A stretch of 64,000 bases of DNA from contig QCKB01000002.1 of the NCBI GenBank assembly GCA_003215655.1, forward strand, positions 62,001 to 126,000. The letters are read 5' to 3'. Below are positions 1-9,211 of this stretch, in pieces. The notes below the pieces were generated by a model, which was not told the origin of the DNA, made no database searches, and saw only the letters and a list, made by a program, of their open reading frames with translations. This DNA is from Prochlorococcus sp. AG-409-J16. GTDB lineage: Bacteria > Cyanobacteriota > Cyanobacteriia > PCC-6307 > Cyanobiaceae. Numbering within the stretch: position 1 is the stretch's first letter; each line of letters opens with the position of its first letter. The position numbers and the translations under genes are program-made.

Positions 1-141
1 AAAAATTACTCCACCATGATCTCTAGAGCGGTCTACCCAGCCACATAGCTTGACTGTTGCATCGATGTGGCTGGTCCCCAGTTCGCCGCAATTATTACTT
101 CTCATCAGAAGAGATTTATTTAGTGAATTTGAGGTTGCCAT
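1..141 (-). CDS. aspS: Aspartyl-tRNA synthetase, N-terminal part (cut by window edge)
   Basis: Reading the minus strand from 141 gives an open frame to the window edge (47 codons). It contains [10 protein letters not shown] followed by [14 protein letters not shown], the N-terminal OB-fold signature of bacterial AspRS, which charges tRNA-Asp (and tRNA-Asn in organisms using the GatCAB route). GatB is encoded at 48.8 kb, which fits a non-discriminating enzyme, but that is inference. The family normally begins at the MRSN position, so the start may be at 105 rather than 141; neither has a clear ribosome binding site. It lies just downstream of gcvT on the same strand. Confidence 0.85.
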   Translation of the reverse strand, partial: MATSNSLNKSLLMRSNNCGELGTSHIDATVKLCGWVDRSRDHGGVIF

Positions 142-182
142 AGGGTGTTTTAGTCAGAGTGGTATTGGGTGAATTTTTTTGA

Positions 183-1301
183 CTATGTTTTGCGTTTGTA
201 AAATGGTTTTTTAACTACTTTTGCTAGATGGTTTTCTCCGCGGATTTGAACTTGTAATGAGTTTCCAACTTTGCTAACTTCTTTTGGGACATATGCAAGG
301 GCAATAGCTTTTTGAAGTGTTGGAGACCATGAGCCGCTTGTGATACTTCCTATTTTTTGCTCATTAATCATTACTGGATATCCATGTCGAGCAATTGCTC
401 TTCCTTGAATCTCTAGGCCGATGAGCTGTCGTTTGATTCCTTTTTCAGCGAGTTCTTCTAGGGCTCTTCTTCCAATAAATTGCTTTGGCATTTCTAAATG
501 CACAAGCCATCCTAGTCCGGCCTCAAATGGACTGGTTGTTGAATCAATGTCTTTTCCGTATAGGTGCATAGAAGCTTCTAGTCTTAAGGTATCTCTTGCC
601 CCCAATCCACATGGGGTGACACCTGAGTTAATTAGTTTTTGCCAGAGACTAAGACCTTCTTCTTTAGGAAGTAGAAGTTCGAAACCTTCTTCTCCTGTAT
701 AGCCTGTTTTTGCTATGAAGATAGAGTCAGACAAGTCTTTTCCTTGTGCATTTAATTGAATGGCACGATGGCCAAACTTTGGAATGTCGCTGATTGGTTC
801 TTGATAAAGGTTTTCTAGAACTCTGTTTGCATCTGGACCTTGTAAAGCCATCAATACACCATCTTTTTTAGCATCTGAGATGCATATATCTTTTCTTTCC
901 AAGTTTTTTTTGAGCCATTTCATATCAGATTCGAAACAGGCTGCATTAATTACTAAAAGCAGGCTTTCTTTTTCTTCTTCGATTTCTCCTAAGTCATAGA
1001 TGATCAGATCATCAATTATTCCTCCTGCTTCATTAAGCAGAACTGTGTAACAGGCTTCTCCAGCCCCTATTCGATAAAGATCTGTAGGGACTAGGTATTG
1101 AAGAGCATCTTTTGGATTTTTACCGTCAAGTCGTATTACGCCCATATGAGAAATATCGAAAATTCCTACTCGTTCTCGTACGGAATGGTGCTCATTAACT
1201 AGGCCTGAGAATTGAACCGGCATTTCCCAGCCTGCAAATGGAACCATTTTGCCCCCAGCAGCTAAGCAGTTATTGAATAGAGCTGTCCGTTGAAGTGTCA
1301 T
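183..1301 (-). CDS. gcvT: Glycine cleavage system T protein (aminomethyltransferase)
   Basis: A 372-residue protein of normal GcvT length. It takes the aminomethyl group from lipoylated GcvH, releases ammonia and passes the one-carbon unit to tetrahydrofolate. Family marks visible are FAGWEMPVQF near residues 23-32, SHMGV at 51-55, LQGP near 153, TGYTGE at 199-204 and GLGARDTLRLE at 232-242. It sits alone on the minus strand between aspS and a divergent small gene, about 24 kb from gcvH and gcvP, so the system is not one operon here. No glycine riboswitch was recognisable in the 130 bases upstream. Confidence 0.96.
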   Translation of the reverse strand: MTLQRTALFNNCLAAGGKMVPFAGWEMPVQFSGLVNEHHSVRERVGIFDISHMGVIRLDGKNPKDALQYLVPTDLYRIGAGEACYTVLLNEAGGIIDDLIIYDLGEIEEEKESLLLVINAACFESDMKWLKKNLERKDICISDAKKDGVLMALQGPDANRVLENLYQEPISDIPKFGHRAIQLNAQGKDLSDSIFIAKTGYTGEEGFELLLPKEEGLSLWQKLINSGVTPCGLGARDTLRLEASMHLYGKDIDSTTSPFEAGLGWLVHLEMPKQFIGRRALEELAEKGIKRQLIGLEIQGRAIARHGYPVMINEQKIGSITSGSWSPTLQKAIALAYVPKEVSKVGNSLQVQIRGENHLAKVVKKPFYKRKT

Positions 1302-1431
1302 GAGGGATGCTTGGTTGGGAATTTTGGATTTAGAACAATGAAGATCTGAACTGGTAGGAAATTAGAAGATTTTTACGTCTTAGTAGTCCGATCGAGCAAC
1401 TCTCATTACCCTATGAGTCTTCGGGGCTTGG

Positions 1432-1680
1432 ATGATGTCCACGAAAGAATGCTGCAGGACCTGTCAACATTGCAGTTTTGGTTCAGATCAAATTGGTTCT
1501 CAAGCATGGTGCAGGATGCGGAAGCTTAGTGTTCATGCTGAGTTGACTCCATTTGCTTTTTGTCATCATTGGACGAAGAGAGCACCAACCTTACCGATAC
1601 TTGAGGAAACTATTTTGGAATCTTCTATGGATCGACAGCTTGAATGTAGAGAGCTTATGGATATGGTTCGACAGGATTAG
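1432..1680 (+). CDS. Small cysteine-rich protein, unknown function
   Basis: An 82-residue protein with cysteines at 7, 8, 11, 14, 27 and 44, the last followed by HHW. The spacing (CxxCxxC, then C after 12 residues, then C-H-H) resembles small zinc or Fe-S binding proteins with the pattern C-x2-C-...-C-...-fC-x-x-W. No catalytic motif is visible and the C-terminal half is acidic and featureless. It lies between the divergent gcvT and the convergent speB, so it is probably monocistronic. ATG start with a second in-frame ATG immediately after. I do not recognise a named family. Confidence 0.7.
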   Translation: MMSTKECCRTCQHCSFGSDQIGSQAWCRMRKLSVHAELTPFAFCHHWTKRAPTLPILEETILESSMDRQLECRELMDMVRQD

Positions 1681-1697
1681 ATGCTGAGTGATATTAA

Positions 1698-2573
1698 TCA
1701 TTGGCTAAGAAGCATGATCAGGCTTCGAGTTACTTTTGCGGCAAGAATGCTACTAGAGCCCGATTGGTCTAAATGTGGAGCTAATTCCACAACATCAGCA
1801 GCGACTAGGTGATGTTGGCGTAAAACTTCAATAACAGATGCGAAGTCATTCCAAAAGAAACCACCTGGTTCAGGTGTGCCAGTTCCTGGCATAACGCTTG
1901 GGTCGAACCAGTCCAAATCAACAGTTAGGTAGATGGGACAATCTTGATATGGTCTTAATGCTTGTTGTAGTGATTTGGCGGATGAGCCAGGAAAATGCGG
2001 TACTAGTCGATTTTGTGTTCTTAGTTCATTGAATTCTTTTTGCGTTCCGCTTCGTATTCCTAATTGCAAAAGTTTTTTAGATGGCAGGTTTTCAAGGCAC
2101 CTTCGCATTACACAAGCGTGATTATTGCTGCTACCAAGCCATTCATTACGAAGATCTGCATGTGCATCTAATTGAAGCATTATTAAGTTTGAGTATTGCT
2201 CGGCTACAGCTGTTAAGGCTCCTGCACTGATCGAATGCTCACCACCTAGGACAAGAGGGTTTAGCCCTAGTTCCATCATTGTTTCGGTTGCTGTTTTTAC
2301 TTTTTCTAAAACTGGTTCGGGTGCTCCATAAGGAATTTCTATGGAGCCAAGATCTGCGAAGGCAATTTCTTCAAGGTCTAAATTAAGTTGAGGGCAATAG
2401 CTTTCTAAGCCCTCACTAACTTCACGAATTGCTTGTGGACCAAATCTTGTGCCTGGACGAAAGCTTGTAGTTCCGTCATAAGGCACGCCAAAAATACCGA
2501 CCTTGCAATCTTTTGGATCGCGACTAGCACAAATGAAGATAGAGCCGTCACTGTTGAATTCTTGATGATTCAT
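1698..2573 (-). CDS. speB: Agmatinase / ureohydrolase family protein
   Basis: A 291-residue member of the arginase/agmatinase family. Manganese-binding motifs are complete: GGEHS at 110-114, DAHADLR at 136-142, a His at 152 and DLDWFDP at 219-225, followed by GTGTPEPGG at 230-238. Agmatinases hydrolyse agmatine to putrescine and urea. The start overlaps the end of speE by four bases (ATGA), which implies translational coupling, and putrescine is the substrate of SpeE, so context supports agmatinase over arginase or guanidinobutyrase. The agmatine source, SpeA, is encoded at 45-47 kb. Confidence 0.9.
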   Translation of the reverse strand: MNHQEFNSDGSIFICASRDPKDCKVGIFGVPYDGTTSFRPGTRFGPQAIREVSEGLESYCPQLNLDLEEIAFADLGSIEIPYGAPEPVLEKVKTATETMMELGLNPLVLGGEHSISAGALTAVAEQYSNLIMLQLDAHADLRNEWLGSSNNHACVMRRCLENLPSKKLLQLGIRSGTQKEFNELRTQNRLVPHFPGSSAKSLQQALRPYQDCPIYLTVDLDWFDPSVMPGTGTPEPGGFFWNDFASVIEVLRQHHLVAADVVELAPHLDQSGSSSILAAKVTRSLIMLLSQ

Positions 2574-3415
2574 TTTTCAAATTCTCTTTCTAAGAAGGCT
2601 GGTATAGCTTGAAAAGCACCCTTTTGCCAACGAGGACTCCATATCTCACATTGGTCTGAAATCACGCTGGCTCTTTTTTTTAATGGATTGAGATACCTAG
2701 GTGCATCTATGCATGCAAAAGTCCAACTCCACCATCCACTTGGATAAATAGGTACCCATCCGTATAAAGGATCAGAATAGTTAAAGACATCTCGTATTAG
2801 TCGAACAATATCTATATGGATTTGTTGAAACGCTTCTGGTGATTCACTTTGTGTCGCGAAAATACCATTGGGCTTAAGAATGCGTTTGCAATTTTCAAAG
2901 AAGGTTTTATTGAACAACCCTTCTGCTGGACCAATAGGGTCTGATCCATCTACAAGTACTACGTCATAAGAGTTATTTTCTGCATTAGCAGCCCATGCAA
3001 TTCCATCACCAATTGTTAAGTGTAGGCGAGGATCATTCCACGCATTTCCTCCAATACTTGGAAGATATTCTTTGCTTAATTCAATGACTCTGTTATCGAT
3101 TTCAATCATGTCAATATGTTGAACTTCTTTGTGCTTAAGACATTCCCTTGCAGTACCTCCGTCTCCACCACCAATAACAAGGATTTTTTTTATTTCTGCA
3201 GCACTACAAAGTGCTGGGTGAACTAAACACTCGTGATATTGCTTTTCTTGGTATTCAGTTGTCATCCAACAACCATTCAATAATAAGCCTTTTCCATATC
3301 GAACACTTTCAATCACAGTGATCTCTTGGACATCACTTGCCTCTTGAATTAGCACCTTTCCTTGAAGGCCATACCGGACGCCTAGGTGGTATTCATCAAT
3401 CCAGTTTTCAGTCAA
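2570..3415 (-). CDS. speE: Spermidine synthase (polyamine aminopropyltransferase)
   Basis: A 281-residue enzyme transferring the aminopropyl group of decarboxylated SAM to putrescine. The Rossmann-like core shows GGGDGG at 82-87, MIEID at 103-107, GDG at 136-138 and VDGSDP around 155-160, all family hallmarks. The N-terminal part includes the QYHECL stretch that contributes to polyamine binding. It is the first member of a tight pair with speB, and mazG ends 54 bases upstream on the same strand, so the three may share a transcript. Confidence 0.95.
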   Translation of the reverse strand: MTENWIDEYHLGVRYGLQGKVLIQEASDVQEITVIESVRYGKGLLLNGCWMTTEYQEKQYHECLVHPALCSAAEIKKILVIGGGDGGTARECLKHKEVQHIDMIEIDNRVIELSKEYLPSIGGNAWNDPRLHLTIGDGIAWAANAENNSYDVVLVDGSDPIGPAEGLFNKTFFENCKRILKPNGIFATQSESPEAFQQIHIDIVRLIRDVFNYSDPLYGWVPIYPSGWWSWTFACIDAPRYLNPLKKRASVISDQCEIWSPRWQKGAFQAIPAFLEREFEK

Positions 3416-3469
3416 TCTCTTAAGGGCCTATTGGAAAATAATTATTTTCCCATTAATGACCAATTAATT

Positions 3470-4315
3470 TCATTCTTTTTCTTTTTTTGTTAGCATTTTC
3501 TTTGCTGACCTCCATTCTTTTTGTAATTTCAGCCAGGATTGATTTGACACTTCACCATCTATATTTTTTTCAACTAGTGAAAATCTTTCTAAGAATCTAC
3601 TATTAGTCTCTTCGATACATTCTTCAGGGTTTAAATCATACCAGCGAGCAATATTGACTAAAGTAAAAAAGACATCACCAAGTTCAGATTGAATATTTTT
3701 GGTGTCATTCCCTTCTATTGCAGACTTTAGCTCTTGCATTTCTTCTTCGACTTTTTCGATAACTGCTTTTATGTTGCTCCATTCAAACCCTTCTTTTGCT
3801 ACTTTTTTAGATATAAGCATCGCTCCGCTTAAAGATGGTTGTGAACGGACTTTTCTTAGTAATTGATTAGTGATTGGACTTTTCGACTCTTCTGATGCTT
3901 TTTCATTTGCCTTAATTGCTTCCCAACTCTCTTTCACCTCTTCTATATTCAGTTTTTTCCTTGATGAGAAAACATGTGGGTGACGGCGAATTATTTTTTC
4001 ACTTATTGCATTTACAACGTCTTCAAAACAAAACTTTTTCTCTTCAGTAGCAATTTGAGAATGAAGAATGATTTGTAGTAGTAGGTCTCCTAGTTCTTCG
4101 CAAAGCTCTTTTTTGTTTCCATGCTTAATTGCATCTGCTACTTCATGTGCTTCTTCAAGAACATATGGAATCAATGACTTATGAGTTTGCTCTATGTCCC
4201 AAGGACAACCATTGTTGGGATCGCGTAACTCTTTTACAAGGCTTATGAGTTGATCGATTTTTTCTTTTCTGTTTTTTGTTGATTTATCAAACTTTTTTTG
4301 TAGTGAATTGTCCAT
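3470..4315 (-). CDS. mazG: Nucleoside triphosphate pyrophosphohydrolase MazG
   Basis: A 281-residue two-domain MazG. It hydrolyses non-canonical or excess NTPs to the monophosphate and pyrophosphate. The first domain has NNGCPWD near residues 34-40 and the metal-binding helices with EEAHEVADAI and EELGDLLLQI; the second repeats the pattern with EEEMQELKSAI and SELGDVFFTLVNIARW. Cyanophages carry their own MazG, but the full tandem-domain form points to the host chromosomal gene. It starts four bases after the stop of the DUF2227-type gene and precedes speE. Confidence 0.94.
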   Translation of the reverse strand: MDNSLQKKFDKSTKNRKEKIDQLISLVKELRDPNNGCPWDIEQTHKSLIPYVLEEAHEVADAIKHGNKKELCEELGDLLLQIILHSQIATEEKKFCFEDVVNAISEKIIRRHPHVFSSRKKLNIEEVKESWEAIKANEKASEESKSPITNQLLRKVRSQPSLSGAMLISKKVAKEGFEWSNIKAVIEKVEEEMQELKSAIEGNDTKNIQSELGDVFFTLVNIARWYDLNPEECIEETNSRFLERFSLVEKNIDGEVSNQSWLKLQKEWRSAKKMLTKKEKE

Positions 4316-4318
4316 TTA

Positions 4319-4810
4319 TTAATGATGGCGCTTACGATCCCATTCTGTTGGAAGTGGATCACCATCTTGAATTAAGTGAAGCCAGGCACTGGCTTCCAGG
4401 CCCAGTAATACAGCAATTGTAGGTTGTTTGTATATTTGTATGATTTTTATGCAATCTTGGAAGATAATCAAAGGTTTTGTTATGCCTAACGGTTGAAGAG
4501 ATAAGACTATTAGTGTTGCTGTTGTGATTAAGTAAATCAGCCTGATTGCTGTTCCTATTAAAGGTCCATGTGAAATTAATGACCTATGACGAATGAACTT
4601 GCGATACGGCCACCAGATTCTTCGCAGCCAACCCCAGCGCTTTAAGGCTTTTGATTGCGTATCTAGATCGGGAGATAGCCAATGTCCCCCTACTGCAAAG
4701 GCAAGACCACCACATACGCCACTCCTAAGATCCAGGAAAAGCCATAGCAATAGGCCAAATGGCACACTTAAGAAGCTTGTTGCTTTGTCATGATCATGTC
4801 CGGATGCCAT
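4319..4810 (-). CDS. Putative metal-binding membrane protein (DUF2227 type)
   Basis: A 163-residue membrane protein with His-rich cytoplasmic-looking segments: GHDHD at 4-8, GGHWLSPDLD around 41-50, FIRHRSLISHG around 72-82 and WLHLIQDGDPLPTEWDRKRHH at the C terminus. Three or four hydrophobic helices separate them. This arrangement of His/Asp motifs matches the DUF2227 family of cyanobacterial proteins, distantly like YdjM-type membrane hydrolases. Function is unknown. It is immediately upstream of mazG and probably co-transcribed. Confidence 0.78.
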   Translation of the reverse strand: MASGHDHDKATSFLSVPFGLLLWLFLDLRSGVCGGLAFAVGGHWLSPDLDTQSKALKRWGWLRRIWWPYRKFIRHRSLISHGPLIGTAIRLIYLITTATLIVLSLQPLGITKPLIIFQDCIKIIQIYKQPTIAVLLGLEASAWLHLIQDGDPLPTEWDRKRHH

Positions 4811-4866
4811 AGTTTTTGGTAATACAGCATGTCCTATGGCAGGCTGTAGTGCAGAATTTATATATT

Positions 4867-4938
<72 letters not shown>

Positions 4939-4970
4939 TTGAAAAAATCATTTACATATCTATTCCTTAG

Positions 4971-5132
4971 ATGTTTTTCTTTGGGATTCAGTTTGCCTCA
5001 TATCATCAACCTAATAGATCTGTAACTGCTGGTTTTCTTGAGAAATTTGCTATCGCTAGTGGCGAGTTGTTTATTAGACGCGTAGGTAATAGGTTCGTCA
5101 ATTTTTTTATAAAAATGTCAGAATCGATTTAG
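4971..5132 (+). CDS. Possible small ORF (53 codons) after tRNA-Val
   Basis: An ATG-started frame of 53 residues (begins MFFFGIQFAS, ends FIKMSESI) fills most of the gap between tRNA-Val and the Fe-S carrier-like gene. It has no recognisable domain and no clear ribosome binding site. In DNA this AT-rich a frame of this length can arise by chance, so it is recorded as a possibility only. Confidence 0.2.
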   Translation: MFFFGIQFASYHQPNRSVTAGFLEKFAIASGELFIRRVGNRFVNFFIKMSESI

Positions 5133-5145
5133 GCTTTTACTTTCC

Positions 5146-5493
5146 ATGCAAAAGGGACAGATCCTTAGAGTTTCATCTGCTGCTTCAGCTGAGTTAGGCA
5201 GGTTGTCTTCTTTTTCTGGAAGACCAGGTCATATGTATCTAGATTTGGTAGAAGATACTTCTGGTGAAGGCTGGCTTCATATCAGGCTGCAGTCAGGAAA
5301 TCTAGATGGGGTACCAATCGCTCGTATAGATGGCATAACTGTATATGCTCCATCCCATCAGTTACAAATGCTTAGGGGATTAAGCCTAAATTATTATTCA
5401 GATTTAAGTGGTGGTGGATTTTTAATAAGTTCACCAAATGGTTATGAAGGTTGTTCCTGTGGCGCAGGCTTTAGACTTTCAAAAACGATATAA
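5146..5493 (+). CDS. A-type Fe-S carrier (IscA/HesB)-like protein lacking the first cysteine
   Basis: A 115-residue protein. The second half follows the IscA/HesB/ErpA fold closely: a DGITVYAPSHQLQMLRGLSL strand-turn, then DLSGGGFLISSPNG and CSCGAGF at 103-109, the last corresponding to the C-terminal C-x-C-G cluster ligands. In canonical A-type carriers a third cysteine lies in a GGCSG motif near residue 35; here that region reads LVEDTSGEGW with no cysteine. It may therefore bind its cluster differently, act as an adaptor, or have lost the function. Unlinked to other Fe-S genes. Confidence 0.75.
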   Translation: MQKGQILRVSSAASAELGRLSSFSGRPGHMYLDLVEDTSGEGWLHIRLQSGNLDGVPIARIDGITVYAPSHQLQMLRGLSLNYYSDLSGGGFLISSPNGYEGCSCGAGFRLSKTI

Positions 5494-5583
5494 ATTTTTT
5501 ATTTGATTGATTTTCCATACTTTTAGTTGCAACCAATTTCACTCTTTATTTAATTAGTCAAGCAATAAATTGACAGTGAAAAG

Positions 5584-5841
5584 TTAATCTTCTTCAGGGA
5601 AGAGAATTTCAGATAGCTCATCTGCATCAACGTCATAAACCCGAGCCAAGCTAGTTTCTATAGCATTGGTTACTTCTCCTGGTAGAAATCTCATAGCATT
5701 TAATGCGTCTTCGGTAATCTCATCTGTTAGGAGCTTCTCTTCACTTTCTAGTTTTTCATCATTGATGATTGCCATTACCCAGCTTTGGTAGGCATAGATC
5801 AGATCTGAAAACTCTAGTTCTGGGTCGTTGAGATCCATCAT
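5584..5841 (-). CDS. Small acidic protein, unknown function
   Basis: An acidic protein of 85 residues when started at the ATG at 5841; an in-frame TTG at 5856 would add five residues. It is rich in Asp/Glu (LNDPELEFSD near the start, ELSEILFPEED at the end), with predicted helices and no cysteines, signal peptide or membrane segment. It is divergent from the gene at 5894, only about 50 bases away, so the two share a promoter region. I do not recognise a function. Confidence 0.65.
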   Translation of the reverse strand: MMDLNDPELEFSDLIYAYQSWVMAIINDEKLESEEKLLTDEITEDALNAMRFLPGEVTNAIETSLARVYDVDADELSEILFPEED

Positions 5842-5893
5842 TATGGAAATTGCCAATGGGGAGGCACCACCAGTTTGACTCTTTACGGACCAG

Positions 5894-6352
5894 ATGTCTT
5901 CAATGAAGGATGCAAAGCCAATTCAGATTCAGTCAAAAATTTTTGATTTTGCACTCAGTGACTTGGTTTGCAGGCATAGGGAAAGCTTTCAGCCAATTTG
6001 GACTGTTGATAGCTGGGTTAAGTTTTTGATTTGGATGGCCTTAAATTGTGGATTGCCTGGAGATAGAGAGAGTCTTGAATGCTTTTCTGATGCTTTGGGT
6101 ACAACTCTCGCTAGAAGAATGAGGAGGCTTTATTTTGAGCGAAATTTAGATGTAATGGATTTAAAGCTTTTGGCTGACCCATCTGATGACCAGGTTTTGA
6201 TTATGCCTATAAGGAATTCAGAGTCTTTAACTATCGATCAGGCTTCTAAATTTTTGACAGAGGTTGGTTTGGAAGAGAAAGTTTTGCGGGATAAAAGTAC
6301 TTGGCAGGTTTTGGATGCAGTAATTGCAATTCCATGGAACCGCTCAGACTAA
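5894..6352 (+). CDS. Conserved-looking hypothetical protein upstream of valS
   Basis: A 152-residue soluble protein. The middle has a W-V-K-F-L-I-W-M segment and a basic stretch LARRMRRLYFER around 91-102. No catalytic motif was identified. A second in-frame start (MKDAKP) lies three codons in. It ends 38 bases before valS on the same strand and may be co-transcribed with it. I do not recognise a named family. Confidence 0.7.
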   Translation: MSSMKDAKPIQIQSKIFDFALSDLVCRHRESFQPIWTVDSWVKFLIWMALNCGLPGDRESLECFSDALGTTLARRMRRLYFERNLDVMDLKLLADPSDDQVLIMPIRNSESLTIDQASKFLTEVGLEEKVLRDKSTWQVLDAVIAIPWNRSD

Positions 6353-6390
6353 TGAAACTAATTTTGCCCTAGTGTTTTGCGAGCATAGCT

Positions 6391-9210
6391 TTGACTTCTG
6401 TAGATCCTATTGTGAATAATCACCAATCTGCCCCAGATTTGAGTAAGTCGGCAGATGTCTTACCTAAAACCTATGACCCTGCAGGGACTGAGAGTCGTTG
6501 GCAGTTCGCATGGGAGAGGAATGAAATTTTTCATCCAGATCCTTCCAATTCTGGGGAACCCTTTGCAGTTGTAATTCCTCCTCCAAATGTCACTGGCAAT
6601 CTCCATATGGGACATGCCTTTAACACATCTCTAATTGATACGATTGTTCGTTTTCAAAGATTACAAGGTAAAAATGTCTTGTGTTTGCCAGGAACTGATC
6701 ACGCCTCTATTGCTGTACAAACGATTCTTACGAAGCAGCTTCAGGCAGAAGATAAAAGTCTTGAACAAATAGGCCGAGCTAGTTTCCTCGAGAAAGCTTG
6801 GGCTTGGAAAGAAGAAAGTGGAGGTCAGATTGTTGATCAGTTGAAGCGATTGGGGTTTTCAGTTGATTGGACTAGGCAGCGGTTTACGTTGGATGATGGG
6901 CTGAGTAAAGCCGTAACAGAGGCTTTTGTTCGTTTATATAAGCAGGGTTTGATTTATAGGGGTGAATACCTTGTTAATTGGTGCCCTGCTTCTGCTTCCG
7001 CTGTAAGTGATTTGGAAGTCGATATGAAAGAGGTAGAAGGTCATCTTTGGCATTTTCGTTATCCACTAGTTGGAGACTCTTCTTCAGATGGCACTTCCTT
7101 TCTTGAAGTAGCTACTACACGCCCTGAAACTATGTTGGGTGATGTGGCTGTTGCAGTAAACCCTTCGGATGAGCGTTATCAGAAATTAATTGGAAGAATG
7201 CTTTCTTTGCCTTTAGTAGGAAGAGAGATACCTGTCATTGCTGATGAACATGTAGATAAATCATTCGGCACGGGTTGTGTCAAGGTCACTCCTGCTCATG
7301 ATCCGAATGATTTTGCTATTGGTAAAAGACATGACTTGCCTCAGATCACTGTTATGAATAAGAACGGAACTATGAATATGAATGCCGGTAGCTTTAAAGG
7401 TCTTGATAGATTTGAAGCTCGAAAAGCTGTGGTTGATGCATTAGACGCAGCAGGCTTTCTGGTCAAAGTGGAGTCGCATATTCATAGTGTTCCTTATTCA
7501 GATAGGGGAAAAGTTCCTGTGGAGCCTTTGCTTTCTACGCAATGGTTTGTTCGAATGGAGCCTTTAGCTGCGAGATGTCGAGAGTTTTTAGATAAGGGCG
7601 AACCTAGATTTGTTCCAAATCGATGGGAGAAGGTATATAGGGATTGGTTGGTTGATATTCGTGATTGGTGTATAAGCAGACAGCTGTGGTGGGGGCATCG
7701 CATTCCTGCTTGGTTCGTAATAAGTGAGACGGGTGGTCAAATAACAGATTCCACTCCTTATGTCGTGGCTTCTTCAGAGGAAGAAGCTTTCCAGCAAGCA
7801 ACAACTGAATATGGCGCATCTGCTGTCATTCGACAGGATGACGATGTTTTGGATACTTGGTTCTCTAGTGGTCTGTGGCCTTTTTCAACTTTGGGTTGGC
7901 CGGATGAAACTGATCAGGATTTTGCGTGTTGGTATCCCACTAATACTTTGGTGACTGGATTTGACATCATTTTTTTCTGGGTTGCGAGGATGACAATGAT
8001 GGCTGGTATTTTTACGGAAAAGATGCCTTTCGGAGACGTATATATCCATGGCTTAGTAAGGGATGAGCAGAATCGGAAGATGAGTAAGAGTATTGGTAAT
8101 GGCATTGACCCTCTTCTACTTATTGAACGTTATGGAACAGATGCCTTGCGATTTGCATTAGTACGCGAGGTTGCTGGTGCTGGCCAAGATATTCGCCTTG
8201 ATTACGATCGTAAGAAAGCAACTTCAGCAACTGTTGAAGCGGCTAGAAATTTTGCCAACAAGCTTTGGAATGCCACTCGCTTTGCTTTGATGAATTTAGG
8301 TACTGATATCTCTGTCAATTTGGATGAGATAGATCCTTCCAAGTTGCAGTTATCAGATAAATGGATTCTTTCTCGTCTAGCAAGAGTCAATTGTGAGACG
8401 GCACAACGTTATGAGAGTTATGGTTTAGGTGAGGCTGCTAAAGGTCTTTATGAATTTGCCTGGAATGATTTTTGTGATTGGTATTTAGAGTTAATTAAAC
8501 CTCGACTCAACCTTGTTGATGCTCCAACTCAATCTCAAGTAGATGATCAGCGAATTGCTCGTCAAGTTTTAATCAAGGTTTTGATTGATCTTCTCATTAT
8601 GTTGCACCCATTAATGCCTCATTTGACTGAAGAGCTTTGGCATGGCCTGACAGGTTCTCCTGAAGATGAATTTATTGCACTACAGCCTTGGCCTCAATAT
8701 AAACAAGTTTTTATAAATGATCCGCTAGAGAAATCTTTTGATGAATTAATCGATGCCATTCGAGTCGTTAGAAATTTGCGAGCAATTGCTGGATTAAAAC
8801 TTTCCCAAAGTGTTCCGGTTAGATTTATAACTGGACGAGGTTCTTTGGCAAATATGCTTAAAGAGGTAAAGGCAGATGTTATTTCTTTGACTCGTGCTGA
8901 ATCTGTCGAGATTCTAGACCCCGCGGTTGCAGCTAACAAAACTTCTGTAAAAGCATTGGCTGCAGTTAGTGGAGATTTGCAGGTTGTTTTACCGATTGAG
9001 GGTTTGGTTGATCTTGATGCATTACGTGGTCGACTAGAAAAAGATATTTCAAAAGCAGATAAAGAGATTGAGACTCTGACTAATAGGTTGAAGAATCCTA
9101 ATTTTGCCAATAAGGCACCAGCTGATGTTGTGGCTGAATGCAAGACAAAACTCGCTCAAGTAGAGGTTCAGGCTGAGTTAGCTAGGAAAAGACTTTTAGA
9201 TTTGGCTTGA
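6391..9210 (+). CDS. valS: Valyl-tRNA synthetase
   Basis: A 939-residue class I synthetase of normal length, charging tRNA-Val. The HIGH motif is HMGH at 72-75 (after PPPNVTGN) and the KMSKS motif is at 563-567. The CP1 editing domain shows [11 protein letters not shown] and [15 protein letters not shown]. The C terminus forms the coiled-coil arm typical of ValRS. The chosen start is TTG at 6391, giving the MTSVDP N terminus. It is followed after one base by the ABC exporter, and a tRNA-Val gene lies 1.5 kb upstream, though not in the same transcript. Confidence 0.97.
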   Translation: MTSVDPIVNNHQSAPDLSKSADVLPKTYDPAGTESRWQFAWERNEIFHPDPSNSGEPFAVVIPPPNVTGNLHMGHAFNTSLIDTIVRFQRLQGKNVLCLPGTDHASIAVQTILTKQLQAEDKSLEQIGRASFLEKAWAWKEESGGQIVDQLKRLGFSVDWTRQRFTLDDGLSKAVTEAFVRLYKQGLIYRGEYLVNWCPASASAVSDLEVDMKEVEGHLWHFRYPLVGDSSSDGTSFLEVATTRPETMLGDVAVAVNPSDERYQKLIGRMLSLPLVGREIPVIADEHVDKSFGTGCVKVTPAHDPNDFAIGKRHDLPQITVMNKNGTMNMNAGSFKGLDRFEARKAVVDALDAAGFLVKVESHIHSVPYSDRGKVPVEPLLSTQWFVRMEPLAARCREFLDKGEPRFVPNRWEKVYRDWLVDIRDWCISRQLWWGHRIPAWFVISETGGQITDSTPYVVASSEEEAFQQATTEYGASAVIRQDDDVLDTWFSSGLWPFSTLGWPDETDQDFACWYPTNTLVTGFDIIFFWVARMTMMAGIFTEKMPFGDVYIHGLVRDEQNRKMSKSIGNGIDPLLLIERYGTDALRFALVREVAGAGQDIRLDYDRKKATSATVEAARNFANKLWNATRFALMNLGTDISVNLDEIDPSKLQLSDKWILSRLARVNCETAQRYESYGLGEAAKGLYEFAWNDFCDWYLELIKPRLNLVDAPTQSQVDDQRIARQVLIKVLIDLLIMLHPLMPHLTEELWHGLTGSPEDEFIALQPWPQYKQVFINDPLEKSFDELIDAIRVVRNLRAIAGLKLSQSVPVRFITGRGSLANMLKEVKADVISLTRAESVEILDPAVAANKTSVKALAAVSGDLQVVLPIEGLVDLDALRGRLEKDISKADKEIETLTNRLKNPNFANKAPADVVAECKTKLAQVEVQAELARKRLLDLA

Positions 9211-9211
9211 G

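Noticed and set aside
1302-1431. Glycine riboswitch upstream of gcvT
   Set aside because: No glycine-riboswitch core sequence could be found on either strand of the 130-base gap.
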